NCBI GenBank assembly: GCA_963632245.1 | Contig: CAVGTF010000029.1 | Span: 1 to 18,929, forward strand | Length of the DNA: 18,929 nucleotides | Direction: 5' to 3' | Source: UBA1724 sp963632245 | GTDB lineage: Bacteria; Verrucomicrobiota; Lentisphaeria; Oligosphaerales; Oligosphaeraceae | Shown: in pieces, positions 1-8,526 of the stretch | How the letters are laid out: each line of letters begins with the position of its first letter | Position numbering within the stretch: position 1 is the first letter of the stretch | Program-made: the position numbers and the translations under genes | Notes under the pieces: model-generated | What the model was told of the DNA's origin: nothing | Databases searched by the model: none | The model's input: only the letters and a program-made list of their open reading frames with translations

Positions 1-144
1 GGGGGAGGAGGGGGAAGATTGGGAGGATAGTTTTATATTATCTGTTTTTTCCTGGCGTCTCTTTTCCCTGCGTAGCGGTGTGTTTTTTGTGTCGCTTGCG
101 CGTGGGCGTGTGCCTTCTTTCACCTTTCAGCGTAGTTTACACTC
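1..144 (+). promoter_or_regulatory. Upstream region of the PurF-like gene with promoter-like AT box
   Basis: This stretch has no convincing gene. It opens with a polypurine tract at 1-30, followed by TTATATTA at 33-40, an AT-rich island in GC-rich DNA. The same TTATATT core recurs before the genes at 10950 and 14327, which makes it a candidate -10 element. I see no clear -35 box. If it is the promoter, the leader is roughly 100 nt long. The leader is T/G-rich and shows no Shine-Dalgarno before the ATG at 145. I could not recognise any riboswitch fold. Confidence 0.35.
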
Positions 145-1560
145 ATGGGCGGATTTTTCGGTTGTGTCACCAAGGGTTCCTGTGTTGCCGACATTTTTTA
201 CGGCGCCGACTATCACTCCCACCTAGGGAACATCCGTGGTGGTCTGTTGGTGTATGGAGAGCAGGGCTTCCAGCGTTTTATCCATGACATCCGGAAGGAT
301 CCCTTCCGTTCCAAGTTCGAACAGCACTTGGACGGCATGCAGGGGTATGCGGGCATTGGCAGCATTTCGGACACGGATCCCCAGCCGTTGAATGTATCGG
401 GTCAGTCGGGTGTCTTTGGTATCACGATGGTTGGCGTGGTTTCGAACCAGGCGCAGCTGCAGCGGGAATTGAATTTAGGGGGCGTGCACTTCTCCGAATT
501 GGTGAATGGCAAGGTAGGTCCCACGGAGATTGCGGCGGCGCTGGTTGCGGGGAAGGCGACCATTGCGGATGGCATTGCTGACATGCAGGAGCGCATCGAG
601 GGCTCCTGCAGTGCGTTGATTTTGGCTCCGGAGGGCGTGTATGCCTGCCGTGACAAGCTGGGGCGCACCCCGGTGGTGATTGGCCAGAAGGATGATGGTT
701 CTCTGGCGGCCTGCGTGGAGTCCTGTGCCTTGCACAATCTGGGTTACAAGGTCTTGCGTTGGCTGGGCCCCGGCGAGGTCGTGTTGCTGGATGCCCACAA
801 ATTCCAGGTCGTGCCTGTATTGCCTGCCCGTAGCAAGTGCCGCATGTGCGCCTTCATGTGGATCTACTACGGCTTCCCGGTCTCCTCCTACGACGGCGTG
901 AATGTGGAGGAGTGCCGCTATCGTTGCGGCGCCGCCTTGGCGCGTCGTGACAAGGGCCTGGAGGTGGATGCGGTTGCGGGCGTGCCGGACTCCGGTACCG
1001 CGCATGCGTTGGGATATGCCGCGGAGTCCCATCTGCCCTATCGACGCTCCTTCATTAAATACACGCCCACCTGGCCCCGGAGCTTCATCTCCGACAGCCA
1101 GACCACCCGCCTCCACGTGGCAAAGATGAAGCTTCTGCCCATCCAGGACTTCATCAAGGGACAGCGGTTGCTCTTCTGCGAGGATTCCATCGTGCGCGGC
1201 ACCCAGCTGAAGGATACCTTCGCGCGCTTGCCCGAGTGGGGCGCCAAGGAGGTGCATGTGCGCGCCGCGTGTCCGCCCATCCTCTTCGGCTGTCCCTACC
1301 TGAACTTCTCGCCCTCCCGGACTCCCCTGGAGCTCATTGCCCGCCGCGCGGTGCACAAGCTGGAGAATGGCCAGGAGGATGAGGCGCATCTGGAGGAGTA
1401 TACCGACCATACCACCGAGAAGTACAAGCAGATGGTGGAACTCATCCGCCAGGAAATGGGTTTCACTACCCTGAAATACCAGACTCTTCCCGATACCCTC
1501 AAGGTCATCGGACTGCCCCCCGAGGGATTGTGCACCTACTGCTGGGACGGCAAAAAATAG
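145..1560 (+). CDS. PurF-like amidophosphoribosyltransferase-family protein without the N-terminal nucleophile Cys
   Basis: This 471-aa protein has an N-terminal class II glutamine-amidotransferase-like domain (about 1-220) and a C-terminal phosphoribosyltransferase domain. The PRPP loop is at 343-355 (LFCEDSIVRGTQ), and the substrate-side segment is PDSG at 281-284. Canonical PurF begins, after processing, with a catalytic Cys in CGI; this protein starts MGGFFG and its nearest cysteines are Cys7 and Cys13. Cys235, Cys383, Cys463 and Cys466 line up with the four Fe-S ligand cysteines known in Bacillus PurF, the last two as LCTYCWDG. From memory, proteins starting MGGFFG occur in Bacteroides-type bacteria, so the start is probably right although no Shine-Dalgarno is visible. 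The known family reaction is PRPP plus glutamine to phosphoribosylamine, the first step of purine synthesis. Whether this member uses glutamine, ammonia or neither is unclear. It lies 57 nt upstream of the V-ATPase operon, with no obvious functional link. Confidence 0.85.
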   Translation: MGGFFGCVTKGSCVADIFYGADYHSHLGNIRGGLLVYGEQGFQRFIHDIRKDPFRSKFEQHLDGMQGYAGIGSISDTDPQPLNVSGQSGVFGITMVGVVSNQAQLQRELNLGGVHFSELVNGKVGPTEIAAALVAGKATIADGIADMQERIEGSCSALILAPEGVYACRDKLGRTPVVIGQKDDGSLAACVESCALHNLGYKVLRWLGPGEVVLLDAHKFQVVPVLPARSKCRMCAFMWIYYGFPVSSYDGVNVEECRYRCGAALARRDKGLEVDAVAGVPDSGTAHALGYAAESHLPYRRSFIKYTPTWPRSFISDSQTTRLHVAKMKLLPIQDFIKGQRLLFCEDSIVRGTQLKDTFARLPEWGAKEVHVRAACPPILFGCPYLNFSPSRTPLELIARRAVHKLENGQEDEAHLEEYTDHTTEKYKQMVELIRQEMGFTTLKYQTLPDTLKVIGLPPEGLCTYCWDGKK

Positions 1561-1617
1561 CCGCCGTTCTCGCAAAGACCCCACTTTCCAAGAACCCCAC
1601 TAGGAGAAGAACGTATC

Positions 1618-2223
1618 ATGGCTGACGAATTGCAGGCATTGCTGGACCGTCTGGACCGCGAAGGCGTCCAGAAGGGCGAGAAGGAGCGGGAGCGCCTGGT
1701 CTCCCAGGCGCAGGCCGAAGCGGAGAAGATCCTCGCTGACGCGAAGGCGCAGGCCGCCGCCATGGTGGAGAAGGCCCGCGAGGAGTGCCAGACCCTCCGC
1801 CAGAAGTCCGAGGAGTCCATTCGCCAGAGCGGCCGGCAGGTGCTTCTGCAGCTGCGCGCACAGCTCTGCCAGCGCATGGAGAATGTGGCGGCGCGACTGG
1901 TGAAATCCGAGCTGACCGCCGGCGCCACCGCGCAGATCCTTTCGCAGCTCTGCCGCGCCTATTGGGAGAAGGAGGGCAAGGAATCCCGCGTGGAGGCTCT
2001 GGTGCCCGCCGCCCAGCTGGAGGAGCTGCAGACGCAGGTCTTCGCGGCTCTTGGCAAGGACCTGAAGGAGAAGGTCTCCTTGAAGCCCGACAAGCGCCTC
2101 TCCGGCGGCTTCCAACTCTCCTTTCAGGGCGACCAGGTGGTCTATGACTTCTCCGACCAGGCATTGGCCGAGGCCGTGGCGAGCCATCTCTCCCCCGCGC
2201 TGGGAGCCCTCGTTACCCAGTAA
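1618..2223 (+). CDS. ntpE: V-type ATP synthase/ATPase subunit E (peripheral stalk)
   Basis: This 201-aa protein has the two-part build of subunit E. A long charged helix runs over about residues 1-85, rich in Ala, Glu, Gln and Lys with coiled-coil character (for example QAQAEAEKIL). A compact C-terminal domain with the family-like segment RLSGGFQL follows at about 158-165. Subunit E is the outer stalk that ties the catalytic A3B3 head to membrane subunit I. It usually pairs with subunit G/H, but no G/H gene is present in this operon. Its Shine-Dalgarno AGGAG lies at 1602-1606, 11 nt before the ATG. It is the first gene of the V-ATPase cluster, and an 8-bp direct repeat ACCCCACT (1578-1585 and 1594-1601) sits just upstream. 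The identification rests on length, architecture and operon position. Confidence 0.93.
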   Translation: MADELQALLDRLDREGVQKGEKERERLVSQAQAEAEKILADAKAQAAAMVEKAREECQTLRQKSEESIRQSGRQVLLQLRAQLCQRMENVAARLVKSELTAGATAQILSQLCRAYWEKEGKESRVEALVPAAQLEELQTQVFAALGKDLKEKVSLKPDKRLSGGFQLSFQGDQVVYDFSDQALAEAVASHLSPALGALVTQ

Positions 2224-2251
2224 CGCGCGGCACTAGGAGACCCCCCCCACC

Positions 2252-2824
2252 ATGGCCACGGACTTCATCTATCTGCTCTCCTCCCTCCCGCTATTGAAGC
2301 TCTCCGGGGAGGGCGCTACCACCTACCAGGCCTTTTTGGACTCCTGCGCCGCCGCTCTCTCCCCAAAGGAGCACGCGCTCCTGGAGGGGCTGACCCTCCA
2401 GGCCGCCCCCGGCACCATTCGCCCGGAGCCCCCGGAACTGGCGCAGTGGGATCGTTGGATGGAGTGCATGACACAGATCGCCGCCATCTGGCGCGCTGCA
2501 CGACGTCACCAGGAGACCCCCGCTGACTGGCGACCCGCGCGGGAGATCGCGCCCGGCGATGTCCGGCGGTTGGAGGAGGCGCTGTCCCTGAAGACCCTCT
2601 GGGAGAAGCAGGAGGCCTGGGAGGCCCTGCAGTGGTCCCATCTGGATGAACTCGCCCTCTCCGCGGGATACTCCTTCGGGGCCGTGGTGATCCACGCCCT
2701 GAAACTCCGTCTGCTGGAGGGACGGCTCCGCCGCTCCCAGGAAGAGGGCACCCGCGTCTTCGAGGAGACCGTCTCCCGACGCCTGGAAGAGGCCACGCGC
2801 TGGCGCCAGACCGTGGAGGAATAA
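2252..2824 (+). CDS. DUF2764-like protein of the V-ATPase operon (possible subunit C counterpart)
   Basis: This 190-aa soluble, helix-rich protein begins MATDFIYLLSSLPLLKLSG, resembling the DUF2764 N-terminus (YYYLVASLP followed by a hydrophobic pair). It has several Trp and Arg residues and a long charged C-terminal helix from about 150 onward. It has no signal peptide or membrane segment. It lies 28 nt after subunit E and before A. In the chlamydial and Borrelia V-ATPase operons an uncharacterised gene occupies the same slot, and DUF2764 is, as I recall, the Bacteroidota version. A gene for subunit C, the rotor-to-axle adaptor, is missing from all of these layouts, so a C-like role is a reasonable hypothesis but unproven. 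The Shine-Dalgarno AGGAG is at 2235-2239, and an 8-nt C run (2241-2248) lies between it and the ATG. Confidence 0.75.
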   Translation: MATDFIYLLSSLPLLKLSGEGATTYQAFLDSCAAALSPKEHALLEGLTLQAAPGTIRPEPPELAQWDRWMECMTQIAAIWRAARRHQETPADWRPAREIAPGDVRRLEEALSLKTLWEKQEAWEALQWSHLDELALSAGYSFGAVVIHALKLRLLEGRLRRSQEEGTRVFEETVSRRLEEATRWRQTVEE

Positions 2825-2842
2825 GGCCTCATATCACTTTTT

Positions 2843-2867
2843 GTCCAGGTTCCGATGTTGTCTGGAC
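2843..2867 (+). promoter_or_regulatory. Small inverted repeat in the gap before subunit A
   Basis: GTCCAG (2843-2848) and CTGGAC (2862-2867) are perfect reverse complements separated by 13 nt. They lie in the 95-nt gap between the DUF2764-like gene and subunit A, next to an AT-rich stretch at about 2829-2842. The gap is the longest inside the V-ATPase cluster, and subunit A has no visible Shine-Dalgarno. The hairpin could tune expression or mark RNA processing. A chance 6-bp repeat is also possible. Confidence 0.3.
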
Positions 2868-2919
2868 GCAATCCCCTTTCGAGAACATCCAACTTATTTC
2901 CGTCCCCACACAAGCAACC

Positions 2920-4650
2920 ATGAGCGATACGGCAATGAAACGAGGCCAGGTGACTGGCGTCAACGGGAACCTGGTGAGCGTGGCGTTTGACACCAGCGTG
3001 ATCCAGAATGAGGTGGCCTTCATCCAGGTCTCTGACGGCGCGCGTCTGAAGAGTGAGGTCATCCGGGTGCGTGGTGACCAGGCGGACTTGCAGGTCTTTG
3101 AGTCCACCAACGGCATCAAGGTGGGCGACCCGGTGGAATTCACCGGCGAGTTGCTCTCCGTGGAGCTGGGTCCCGGACTGCTCACCCAGATCTTCGACGG
3201 CCTCCAGAATCCCCTCCCGCGCCTGGCCGAGGAGTCCCTTTTCCTGAAGCGCGGCACCTACATCTATCCTCTGGACGAGAAGCGCCAGTGGACCTTCACT
3301 CCCACTGCCAAGGTGGGCGACGATGTCTTTGCCGGCGATGCGGTGGGCTGGGTGCCCGAGGGCGTCTTCCAGCATCGTATCATGGTTCCTTTTGGCTGGC
3401 AGGGCGCCTGGCGCCTGACCTGGGTTGCGGAGAAGGGCGACTACACCATCCGCACCGTGGTGGCCAAGGCGGTGGGCGAGAATGGCGAGGAGCGCGAGAT
3501 CACCATGGTCCAGACCTGGCCTGTCCGCGTGCCCATCACCTGCTACCGCGAGAAGCTACTTCCCACGGAGCCCATGATCACCCAGGTGCGCACCATCGAT
3601 ACCTTCTTCCCTGTGGCAAAGGGCGGTACCTTCTGCACCCCCGGCCCCTTCGGTGCCGGAAAGACCGTGCTTCAGCACTCCCTCTCCCAGCGTAGTGAAG
3701 CGGACATCGTGATTGTGGCCGCCGTTGGCGAGCGTGCGGGCGAGGTAGTGGAGATCCTTCAGGAATTCCCCGTGCTGGAAGACCCGCGCACTGGCCGCAA
3801 GCTGATTGACCGCACCATCATCATCTGCAACACCAGCTCCATGCCCGTGGCCTCCCGCGAGTCCTCCATCTACACCAGCGCCACCCTGGCCGAATACTAC
3901 CGTCAGATGGGCCTGAATGTGCTGCTGCTGGCGGACTCCACCAGCCGCTGGGCGCAGGCACTGCGCGAGGAATCCGGCCGTCTGGAGGAGATCCCTGGCG
4001 AGGAGGCCTTCCCTGCCTATCTGGAATCCCTGGTGGCCAGCTTCTACGAGCGCGCCGGTTTGGTGCGGTTGAACTCCGGCGAAAAGGGCTCCGTCACCAT
4101 CTGCGGCGCAGTCTCTCCTGCCGGCGGCAACTTCGAGGAGCCCGTGACCCAGGCCACCCTGAAGGTGGTGGGTGCTTTCCTGGCGCTCTCCCGCAACCGC
4201 GCCAATGCCCGCCGCTACCCCGCCATCCATCCCCTGGATTCCTGGAGCAAATACGCCGGCGCCGTGGCGCCCGAGCAGGTCGCCAATGCCCGGCAGATCC
4301 TTCGTTCCGGCAACGAGGTCGAGCAGATGATGAAGGTCATTGGCGAGGAGGGCACCCCCATTACCGACTTCGTCACATACCTCAAGAGCGAATTCCTCGA
4401 CGCGGTCTATCTCCAGCAGGATACCTTCGACAAGGTCGACAGCAGCTGCACCGCCAAGCGCCAGCAGTATGTCTTCCAGAAGCTGGATCAGATCCTCCGA
4501 AAGACCTTCTCCTTCGGCGACAAGGACGAGGCCCGAAAGTACTTCGCCGATCTCCGGCAGATCTTCCTGGACTGGAACTTCGCCGCCTGGGAATCCCCCG
4601 AATTCGCCGAACAAGAGAAGCGCCTGGATGCCATGCTGGCCGAAGCGTAA
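2920..4650 (+). CDS. ntpA: V-type ATP synthase/ATPase catalytic subunit A
   Basis: This 576-aa catalytic subunit hydrolyses or makes ATP in the A3B3 head. An N-terminal beta-barrel covers about 8-75, followed by the non-homologous insert typical of V-type A (about 110-200). The nucleotide-binding core contains the P-loop GPFGAGKT (242-249), GER (270-272) and LLADSTSRWAQALRE (336-350). A helical C-terminal domain follows. GPFGAGKT replaces the commoner GPFGSGKT, a mild change. Length is close to the roughly 580-600 residues usual for the family. The start at 2920 gives a normal N-terminus but has no Shine-Dalgarno; the upstream 40 nt are C/A-rich. The stop codon TAA overlaps the ribosome-binding site of subunit B, so A and B are probably translationally coupled. 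Confidence 0.97.
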   Translation: MSDTAMKRGQVTGVNGNLVSVAFDTSVIQNEVAFIQVSDGARLKSEVIRVRGDQADLQVFESTNGIKVGDPVEFTGELLSVELGPGLLTQIFDGLQNPLPRLAEESLFLKRGTYIYPLDEKRQWTFTPTAKVGDDVFAGDAVGWVPEGVFQHRIMVPFGWQGAWRLTWVAEKGDYTIRTVVAKAVGENGEEREITMVQTWPVRVPITCYREKLLPTEPMITQVRTIDTFFPVAKGGTFCTPGPFGAGKTVLQHSLSQRSEADIVIVAAVGERAGEVVEILQEFPVLEDPRTGRKLIDRTIIICNTSSMPVASRESSIYTSATLAEYYRQMGLNVLLLADSTSRWAQALREESGRLEEIPGEEAFPAYLESLVASFYERAGLVRLNSGEKGSVTICGAVSPAGGNFEEPVTQATLKVVGAFLALSRNRANARRYPAIHPLDSWSKYAGAVAPEQVANARQILRSGNEVEQMMKVIGEEGTPITDFVTYLKSEFLDAVYLQQDTFDKVDSSCTAKRQQYVFQKLDQILRKTFSFGDKDEARKYFADLRQIFLDWNFAAWESPEFAEQEKRLDAMLAEA

Positions 4651-4664
4651 GGAGTACGACTGCC

Positions 4665-6002
4665 ATGAGAAAGATCTACCATAAGATTCTGCAGATCAGC
4701 GGAAACGTGATCACCCTGGAGGCCGACGACGTCTCCAACTCCGAGCTGGCCGAGGTCCGTAGCGGCGAGCGTAGCTCCCTGGCGCAGGTCATTCGCCTGG
4801 ACGGCCGGCGGGTCTCCCTGCAGGTCTTCGCCGGCGCCCGCGGCATCTCCACCGACTCCCAAGTTCGCTTCCTGGGCCGCCAGATGCAGGTCTCCGCTTG
4901 CGACGACCTGCTGGGACGCGTCTTCACCGGCAATGGCTCCCCCCGCGATGGCGGACCCGCCCTCACCGAGAACATGGTCGAGATCGGCGGTCCCTCCGTC
5001 AATCCCGCACGCCGCGTGATCCCCAAGAAGATGATCCGCACGGGCATCCCCATGATCGACATCTTCAATACCTTGGTGGAGAGTCAGAAGCTACCTATCT
5101 TCTCCATTCCCGGCGAGCCCTACAATGAGCTCTTGGCGCGCATTGCCATGCAGGCCGAGGTGGATGTCATTGTGCTGGGCGGAATGGGCCTGAAGCACGA
5201 CGACTACCTGACCCTCAAGAACACCCTTGACGAACACGGCGCACTCTCCCGCGCCGTCCTCTTCGTCCACACCGCAGCGGATCCCACCGTGGAATGCACG
5301 CTGGTCCCCGACATGGCACTGGCCACCGCGGAATACTTCGCGGTCCAGAAAGGCAAGAAGGTCCTTTGCCTGCTCACCGACATGACCAACTTCGCCGATG
5401 CCCTGAAGGAGATCGCCATCACCATGGAACAGATCCCCTCCAACCGCGGATATCCCGGCGACCTCTACAGCCAGCTGGCCTCCCGCTACGAAAAGGCGGT
5501 CCAGTTCAAGGGCGAGAATGCCGGATCCATCACCATCCTGGCCGTCACCACCATGCCTGGCGATGACGTGACGCACCCCGTTCCCGATAACACTGGCTAC
5601 ATCACCGAGGGACAGTTCTACCTGACTGGCGGACACATCGAGCCCTTCGGCTCCCTCTCCCGACTCAAGCAGAATGTCAATAAGGACACTCGCGAGGACC
5701 ACCGGACCCTCATGGATACCATGATCCGACTCTTCGCGCAGTATCGCGAGACCCTGGAAAAACAGTCCATGGGCTTCCGCATGTCCGACTGGGACCGGAA
5801 GCTTTTGAAATACGGCGAGCTCTTCGAGACGCGGATGATGGACCTGAAGGTGAACATCCCGTTGGAGAAGGCGCTGGATTTGGGCTGGTGGATTCTGGGG
5901 CAGTGCTTCGAGCCCTCCGAGACCGGCGTGAAGTCCGAGATGCTCCGAAAGTTCTGGCCCGCGGCCAAGAGCGTCGAGGGCGCCGCCGCCGGGGAGAAGT
6001 AG
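4665..6002 (+). CDS. ntpB: V-type ATP synthase/ATPase regulatory subunit B
   Basis: This 445-aa subunit B alternates with A in the ring and binds nucleotide without catalysing. The family segment GIPMIDIFNTL is followed by PGEPYNELLARIAMQAE, the degenerate P-loop region of B subunits that has no GKT. Further on it has LTDMTNFADALKEI and a segment around IPSNRGYPGDLYSQL, which match the conserved B-subunit core including the tyrosine/glycine-rich loop. Its Shine-Dalgarno AAGGAG (4649-4654) overlaps the stop codon of subunit A, with the ATG 10 nt later, which is a classic coupled arrangement. It ends four bases before the start of subunit D. Length is normal for the family. I see nothing broken or unusual. 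Confidence 0.97.
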   Translation: MRKIYHKILQISGNVITLEADDVSNSELAEVRSGERSSLAQVIRLDGRRVSLQVFAGARGISTDSQVRFLGRQMQVSACDDLLGRVFTGNGSPRDGGPALTENMVEIGGPSVNPARRVIPKKMIRTGIPMIDIFNTLVESQKLPIFSIPGEPYNELLARIAMQAEVDVIVLGGMGLKHDDYLTLKNTLDEHGALSRAVLFVHTAADPTVECTLVPDMALATAEYFAVQKGKKVLCLLTDMTNFADALKEIAITMEQIPSNRGYPGDLYSQLASRYEKAVQFKGENAGSITILAVTTMPGDDVTHPVPDNTGYITEGQFYLTGGHIEPFGSLSRLKQNVNKDTREDHRTLMDTMIRLFAQYRETLEKQSMGFRMSDWDRKLLKYGELFETRMMDLKVNIPLEKALDLGWWILGQCFEPSETGVKSEMLRKFWPAAKSVEGAAAGEK

Positions 6003-6006
6003 TTCC

Positions 6007-6618
6007 ATGGCGAAGATTAAGCTGACCAAAAACGAGCTGAAGCACCAGCGCGACGACCTGAAGCGCTTTCAGCGGTATCTGCCGACCCTGCAGCTCAAGA
6101 AGCTGCAGCTGCAGAGCTCCGTTCGCCAGGCGAAGGAGGAGCTCGCCGAGCTGGAGGAGCGGGATCGCCGGGAGACCGCCGATCACGCCGCGGACCTCCG
6201 GCTCTTCGCGGACTGCCCCGCCGAGGCGCTCTCCTCGGCCACCATCGCCGCCTGGCGCGTGGCCGAGCGGAATGTGGATGGCATCGACATCCCGGTCCAC
6301 AAGGAGCTGGAGTGGAAGCGCCAGCCCGTGGATCTGCTCACCACGCCCCTCTGGCTCGACGACGCCCTGGACATGGTAGCCGCACAGACCGAGTTGCGAC
6401 TCCGCCTGCGTCTCATGCGGGAGCAGCTCTCCCGCCTGGAGCAGGAGCTGCGTGTGGTCACTCAGCGCGTGAATCTCTTTGAAAAGGTGATGATTCCTGA
6501 GGCCCAGGAGAACATCCGCCGCATCAACATCTACATCGGCGATCAGCAGACCAACTCCGTTGGACGTTCCAAGATTGCCAAGAGCAAGTGCCAGGCACGG
6601 GACGCGGAAGTGCAATGA
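6007..6618 (+). CDS. ntpD: V-type ATP synthase/ATPase subunit D (central axle)
   Basis: This 203-aa protein is predicted to be the rotor axle, formed by long N- and C-terminal helices that insert into the A3B3 head. The N-terminus MAKIKLTKNELKHQRDDLK is typical of subunit D (commonly L-TK-EL followed by a basic helix). The C-terminal helix includes RVNLFEKVMIPEAQENIRRI, a highly typical D-subunit segment. Subunit F, its usual partner, is not encoded nearby. A GGAG at 5993-5996 lies 10 nt before the ATG, inside the end of subunit B. The gene ends in TGA overlapping the ATG of subunit I (ATGA), and it is the only TGA stop among the complete genes in this window. Confidence 0.95.
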   Translation: MAKIKLTKNELKHQRDDLKRFQRYLPTLQLKKLQLQSSVRQAKEELAELEERDRRETADHAADLRLFADCPAEALSSATIAAWRVAERNVDGIDIPVHKELEWKRQPVDLLTTPLWLDDALDMVAAQTELRLRLRLMREQLSRLEQELRVVTQRVNLFEKVMIPEAQENIRRINIYIGDQQTNSVGRSKIAKSKCQARDAEVQ

Positions 6619-8456
6619 TCCAGAAAATGAAAAAAACCACGGTGGTCTGCTGCGCGGCGGATCAGGAGAAGTCCCTCCTGGCCCTCCGGAAGCTGGCCAG
6701 CGTCCACGCCATCCATCAGCAGGAACCCGATTCCCGCCGACGTCAGGAGGTGCTGGAGAAGAAGGACGAGCTGGAAAAACTCCTCCTCTTCCTGGAAGGC
6801 CTCCGGAAAGACGCCAAGAAAACCGCCCCGAAGGAGAATGCCGCTGTTGCCACTCCTGCGTCAATGGACGAGGGTGCCTGCCGGCGTTGCCGCAAGGCGT
6901 GTCTGGAGGAATTCGGTGAATTGCGCCGCCTGGAGGCGGAGCGTGAGCGCCTGACGAAGGGCATCCGGGAATTGCGCCCCTGGGGACATTTCCGTCAGGA
7001 GTTGCTGGATCGCCTGGCGCGTCGTGGCTGGAATTGGGCGCTGGTGATCCGTCCTGACCGCAAGGAGACCGCCGGCTGGCTGGCGGCGTGGTCTGGCAAG
7101 CGGGAAGGTGCCCAGGAGTTCGTCTGCCATCGGGAAGAGGGGAAGGCATACGCGTTGGTGCTGGCCCCCTTCGCCCTGGATAATCTCCCCTACGCGCCCA
7201 TCCATTTCTCCCAGGGGACCGATCTGGCCGCCCTGGAAAACCGCCTGTCTTCCCTGGAACAGCGGCTTTCTTCCGTCCGCGAGGCGCTCACCGAGCGCGC
7301 GCAGAAGGACCTCCCGCTGTTGAAGAAGGAGCTCGCGCGTTTGGAGCGTGAGCTGGAGTTCTTCACGGTACGGGACGGCATGGGCCGCGCCGGAAAGACT
7401 CTGTGCTACCTCCAGGGATATGTGCCCGAATGCCGCCTGGACGCCCTGCGTTTGGCGGCCCATGAGAATGGCTGGGCCATCCGCTACGAGGATGTGGCTC
7501 CCGATGATCCCCTGGTGCCCACCAGCCTCCAGATGCCGAAGCATTTGGAGATGGCGAAGGTGGTGCTGGATTTCATCGGAATCCTCCCCGGCTACAACGA
7601 GGTGGATATCTCCGTGGCCGTCATGATCTTCCTCTCCATCTTCTGCGGAATGCTTGTGGGCGATGCCGGATATGGCGTCCTCTTCGCCGGACTCTCCCTC
7701 TGGGGAATCCTCCACTTCCACAAGAAGGGAAAGGACGACCCCGTAGCGAAGACCTTCCTGCCTCCGCTGAAGCTCTTCCTCTTCATGTCCATCTGCATCT
7801 TCGTCTGGGGAGCCCTCACCGGAAATTGGCTGGGGTTCTCCTGGGGAGGACTCCACTGGTTCACCGATCCGGAGAACAACCGCGGACAGCTCAATGTCCA
7901 GCTCTTCTGCTTCTTCCTGGCCGCGATCCACCTCTCGCTGGGACACCTCTGGAAGATCCCGCTCTCGCATACCTGGCGGGGCCGCCTGGGAAATCTTGGC
8001 TGGGCGATCTTCCTGTGGGCGAACTTCTTCACGGTGAAGTGCCTCCTCATCGACAACGCCTTCCACGACTTCGCAGTCCCGGGAGCGATGTACGCGGTGG
8101 GAACGGTCCTCATCCTCCTCTTCTCCATCCAATGGAACAATGTGGGCGATGTGATCTACTCACCCTTCACCTTCATTAACTCCATCAGCGATCTGCTGAG
8201 CTACATCCGACTCTACGCAGTGGGACTCTCCAGCCTCTATATCGCACAGGCCTTCAACGACATGTGCGCGATGCTCTGGCATGGAAATCATTGGCTCCTG
8301 CCCGTGGGACTCCTCATTGTGCTGGCCGGACATGTCCTGAATATCTGCATGGCGCTCATGAGCGTCCTGGTCCACGGCATCCGACTCAATACCCTGGAAT
8401 TCTCGGGACACATCGGCGTGGAGTGGGGCGGAAAGCCCTACCATCCCTTCCAGTAA
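6615..8456 (+). CDS. ntpI: V-type ATP synthase/ATPase membrane subunit I (a-type stator)
   Basis: This 613-aa stator subunit has a soluble, coiled N-terminal half (about 1-325) and a membrane half with six or more hydrophobic helices (about 330-600). The helix with LLSYIRLYAVGLSS carries Arg532, equivalent to the essential arginine of a-subunits that faces the rotor carboxylate. The C-terminus has the conserved EFSGHIGVEWGGKPYHPF-type tail. I place the start at 6615, where ATG overlaps the subunit D stop (ATGA) and the N-terminus MIQKMKKTTVVC fits the family. An upstream in-frame GTG at 6588 would add nine residues encoded inside subunit D and is unlikely. A weak GGAAG (6606-6610) lies just upstream. 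The N-terminal half has low similarity across the family, so the membrane half carries the assignment. Confidence 0.95.
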   Translation: MIQKMKKTTVVCCAADQEKSLLALRKLASVHAIHQQEPDSRRRQEVLEKKDELEKLLLFLEGLRKDAKKTAPKENAAVATPASMDEGACRRCRKACLEEFGELRRLEAERERLTKGIRELRPWGHFRQELLDRLARRGWNWALVIRPDRKETAGWLAAWSGKREGAQEFVCHREEGKAYALVLAPFALDNLPYAPIHFSQGTDLAALENRLSSLEQRLSSVREALTERAQKDLPLLKKELARLERELEFFTVRDGMGRAGKTLCYLQGYVPECRLDALRLAAHENGWAIRYEDVAPDDPLVPTSLQMPKHLEMAKVVLDFIGILPGYNEVDISVAVMIFLSIFCGMLVGDAGYGVLFAGLSLWGILHFHKKGKDDPVAKTFLPPLKLFLFMSICIFVWGALTGNWLGFSWGGLHWFTDPENNRGQLNVQLFCFFLAAIHLSLGHLWKIPLSHTWRGRLGNLGWAIFLWANFFTVKCLLIDNAFHDFAVPGAMYAVGTVLILLFSIQWNNVGDVIYSPFTFINSISDLLSYIRLYAVGLSSLYIAQAFNDMCAMLWHGNHWLLPVGLLIVLAGHVLNICMALMSVLVHGIRLNTLEFSGHIGVEWGGKPYHPFQ

Positions 8457-8526
8457 AGCCAGTTGCGCCACACACTTTCCTTCCATCGTTCGTTCAAAAT
8501 TCCCAACCCTCTCCCAAACTCCAAAG

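Noticed and set aside
46..144. Possible riboswitch (purine or PRPP/ppGpp type) in the leader of the PurF-like gene
   Set aside because: I could not find the conserved core or paired stems of any known class. The leader is T/G-rich with only trivial pairing.
475..1584. Long minus-strand open frames opposite the main genes (also 3556-4614, 5710-7149, 6861-8132, 10705-11919, 13013-14278, 17547-18911)
   Set aside because: Each lies opposite a gene with clear family motifs. Their translations show no recognisable motifs and look like the by-product of GC-rich codon use.
2241..2248. Run of eight C as a possible frameshift or phase-variation tract in the DUF2764-like gene
   Set aside because: It lies before the start codon, between Shine-Dalgarno and ATG. 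It could change spacing but not the reading frame.
6588..6614. Upstream GTG start for subunit I
   Set aside because: It adds nine residues encoded inside subunit D with no homology. The ATG at 6615 forms the usual ATGA overlap and a normal N-terminus.
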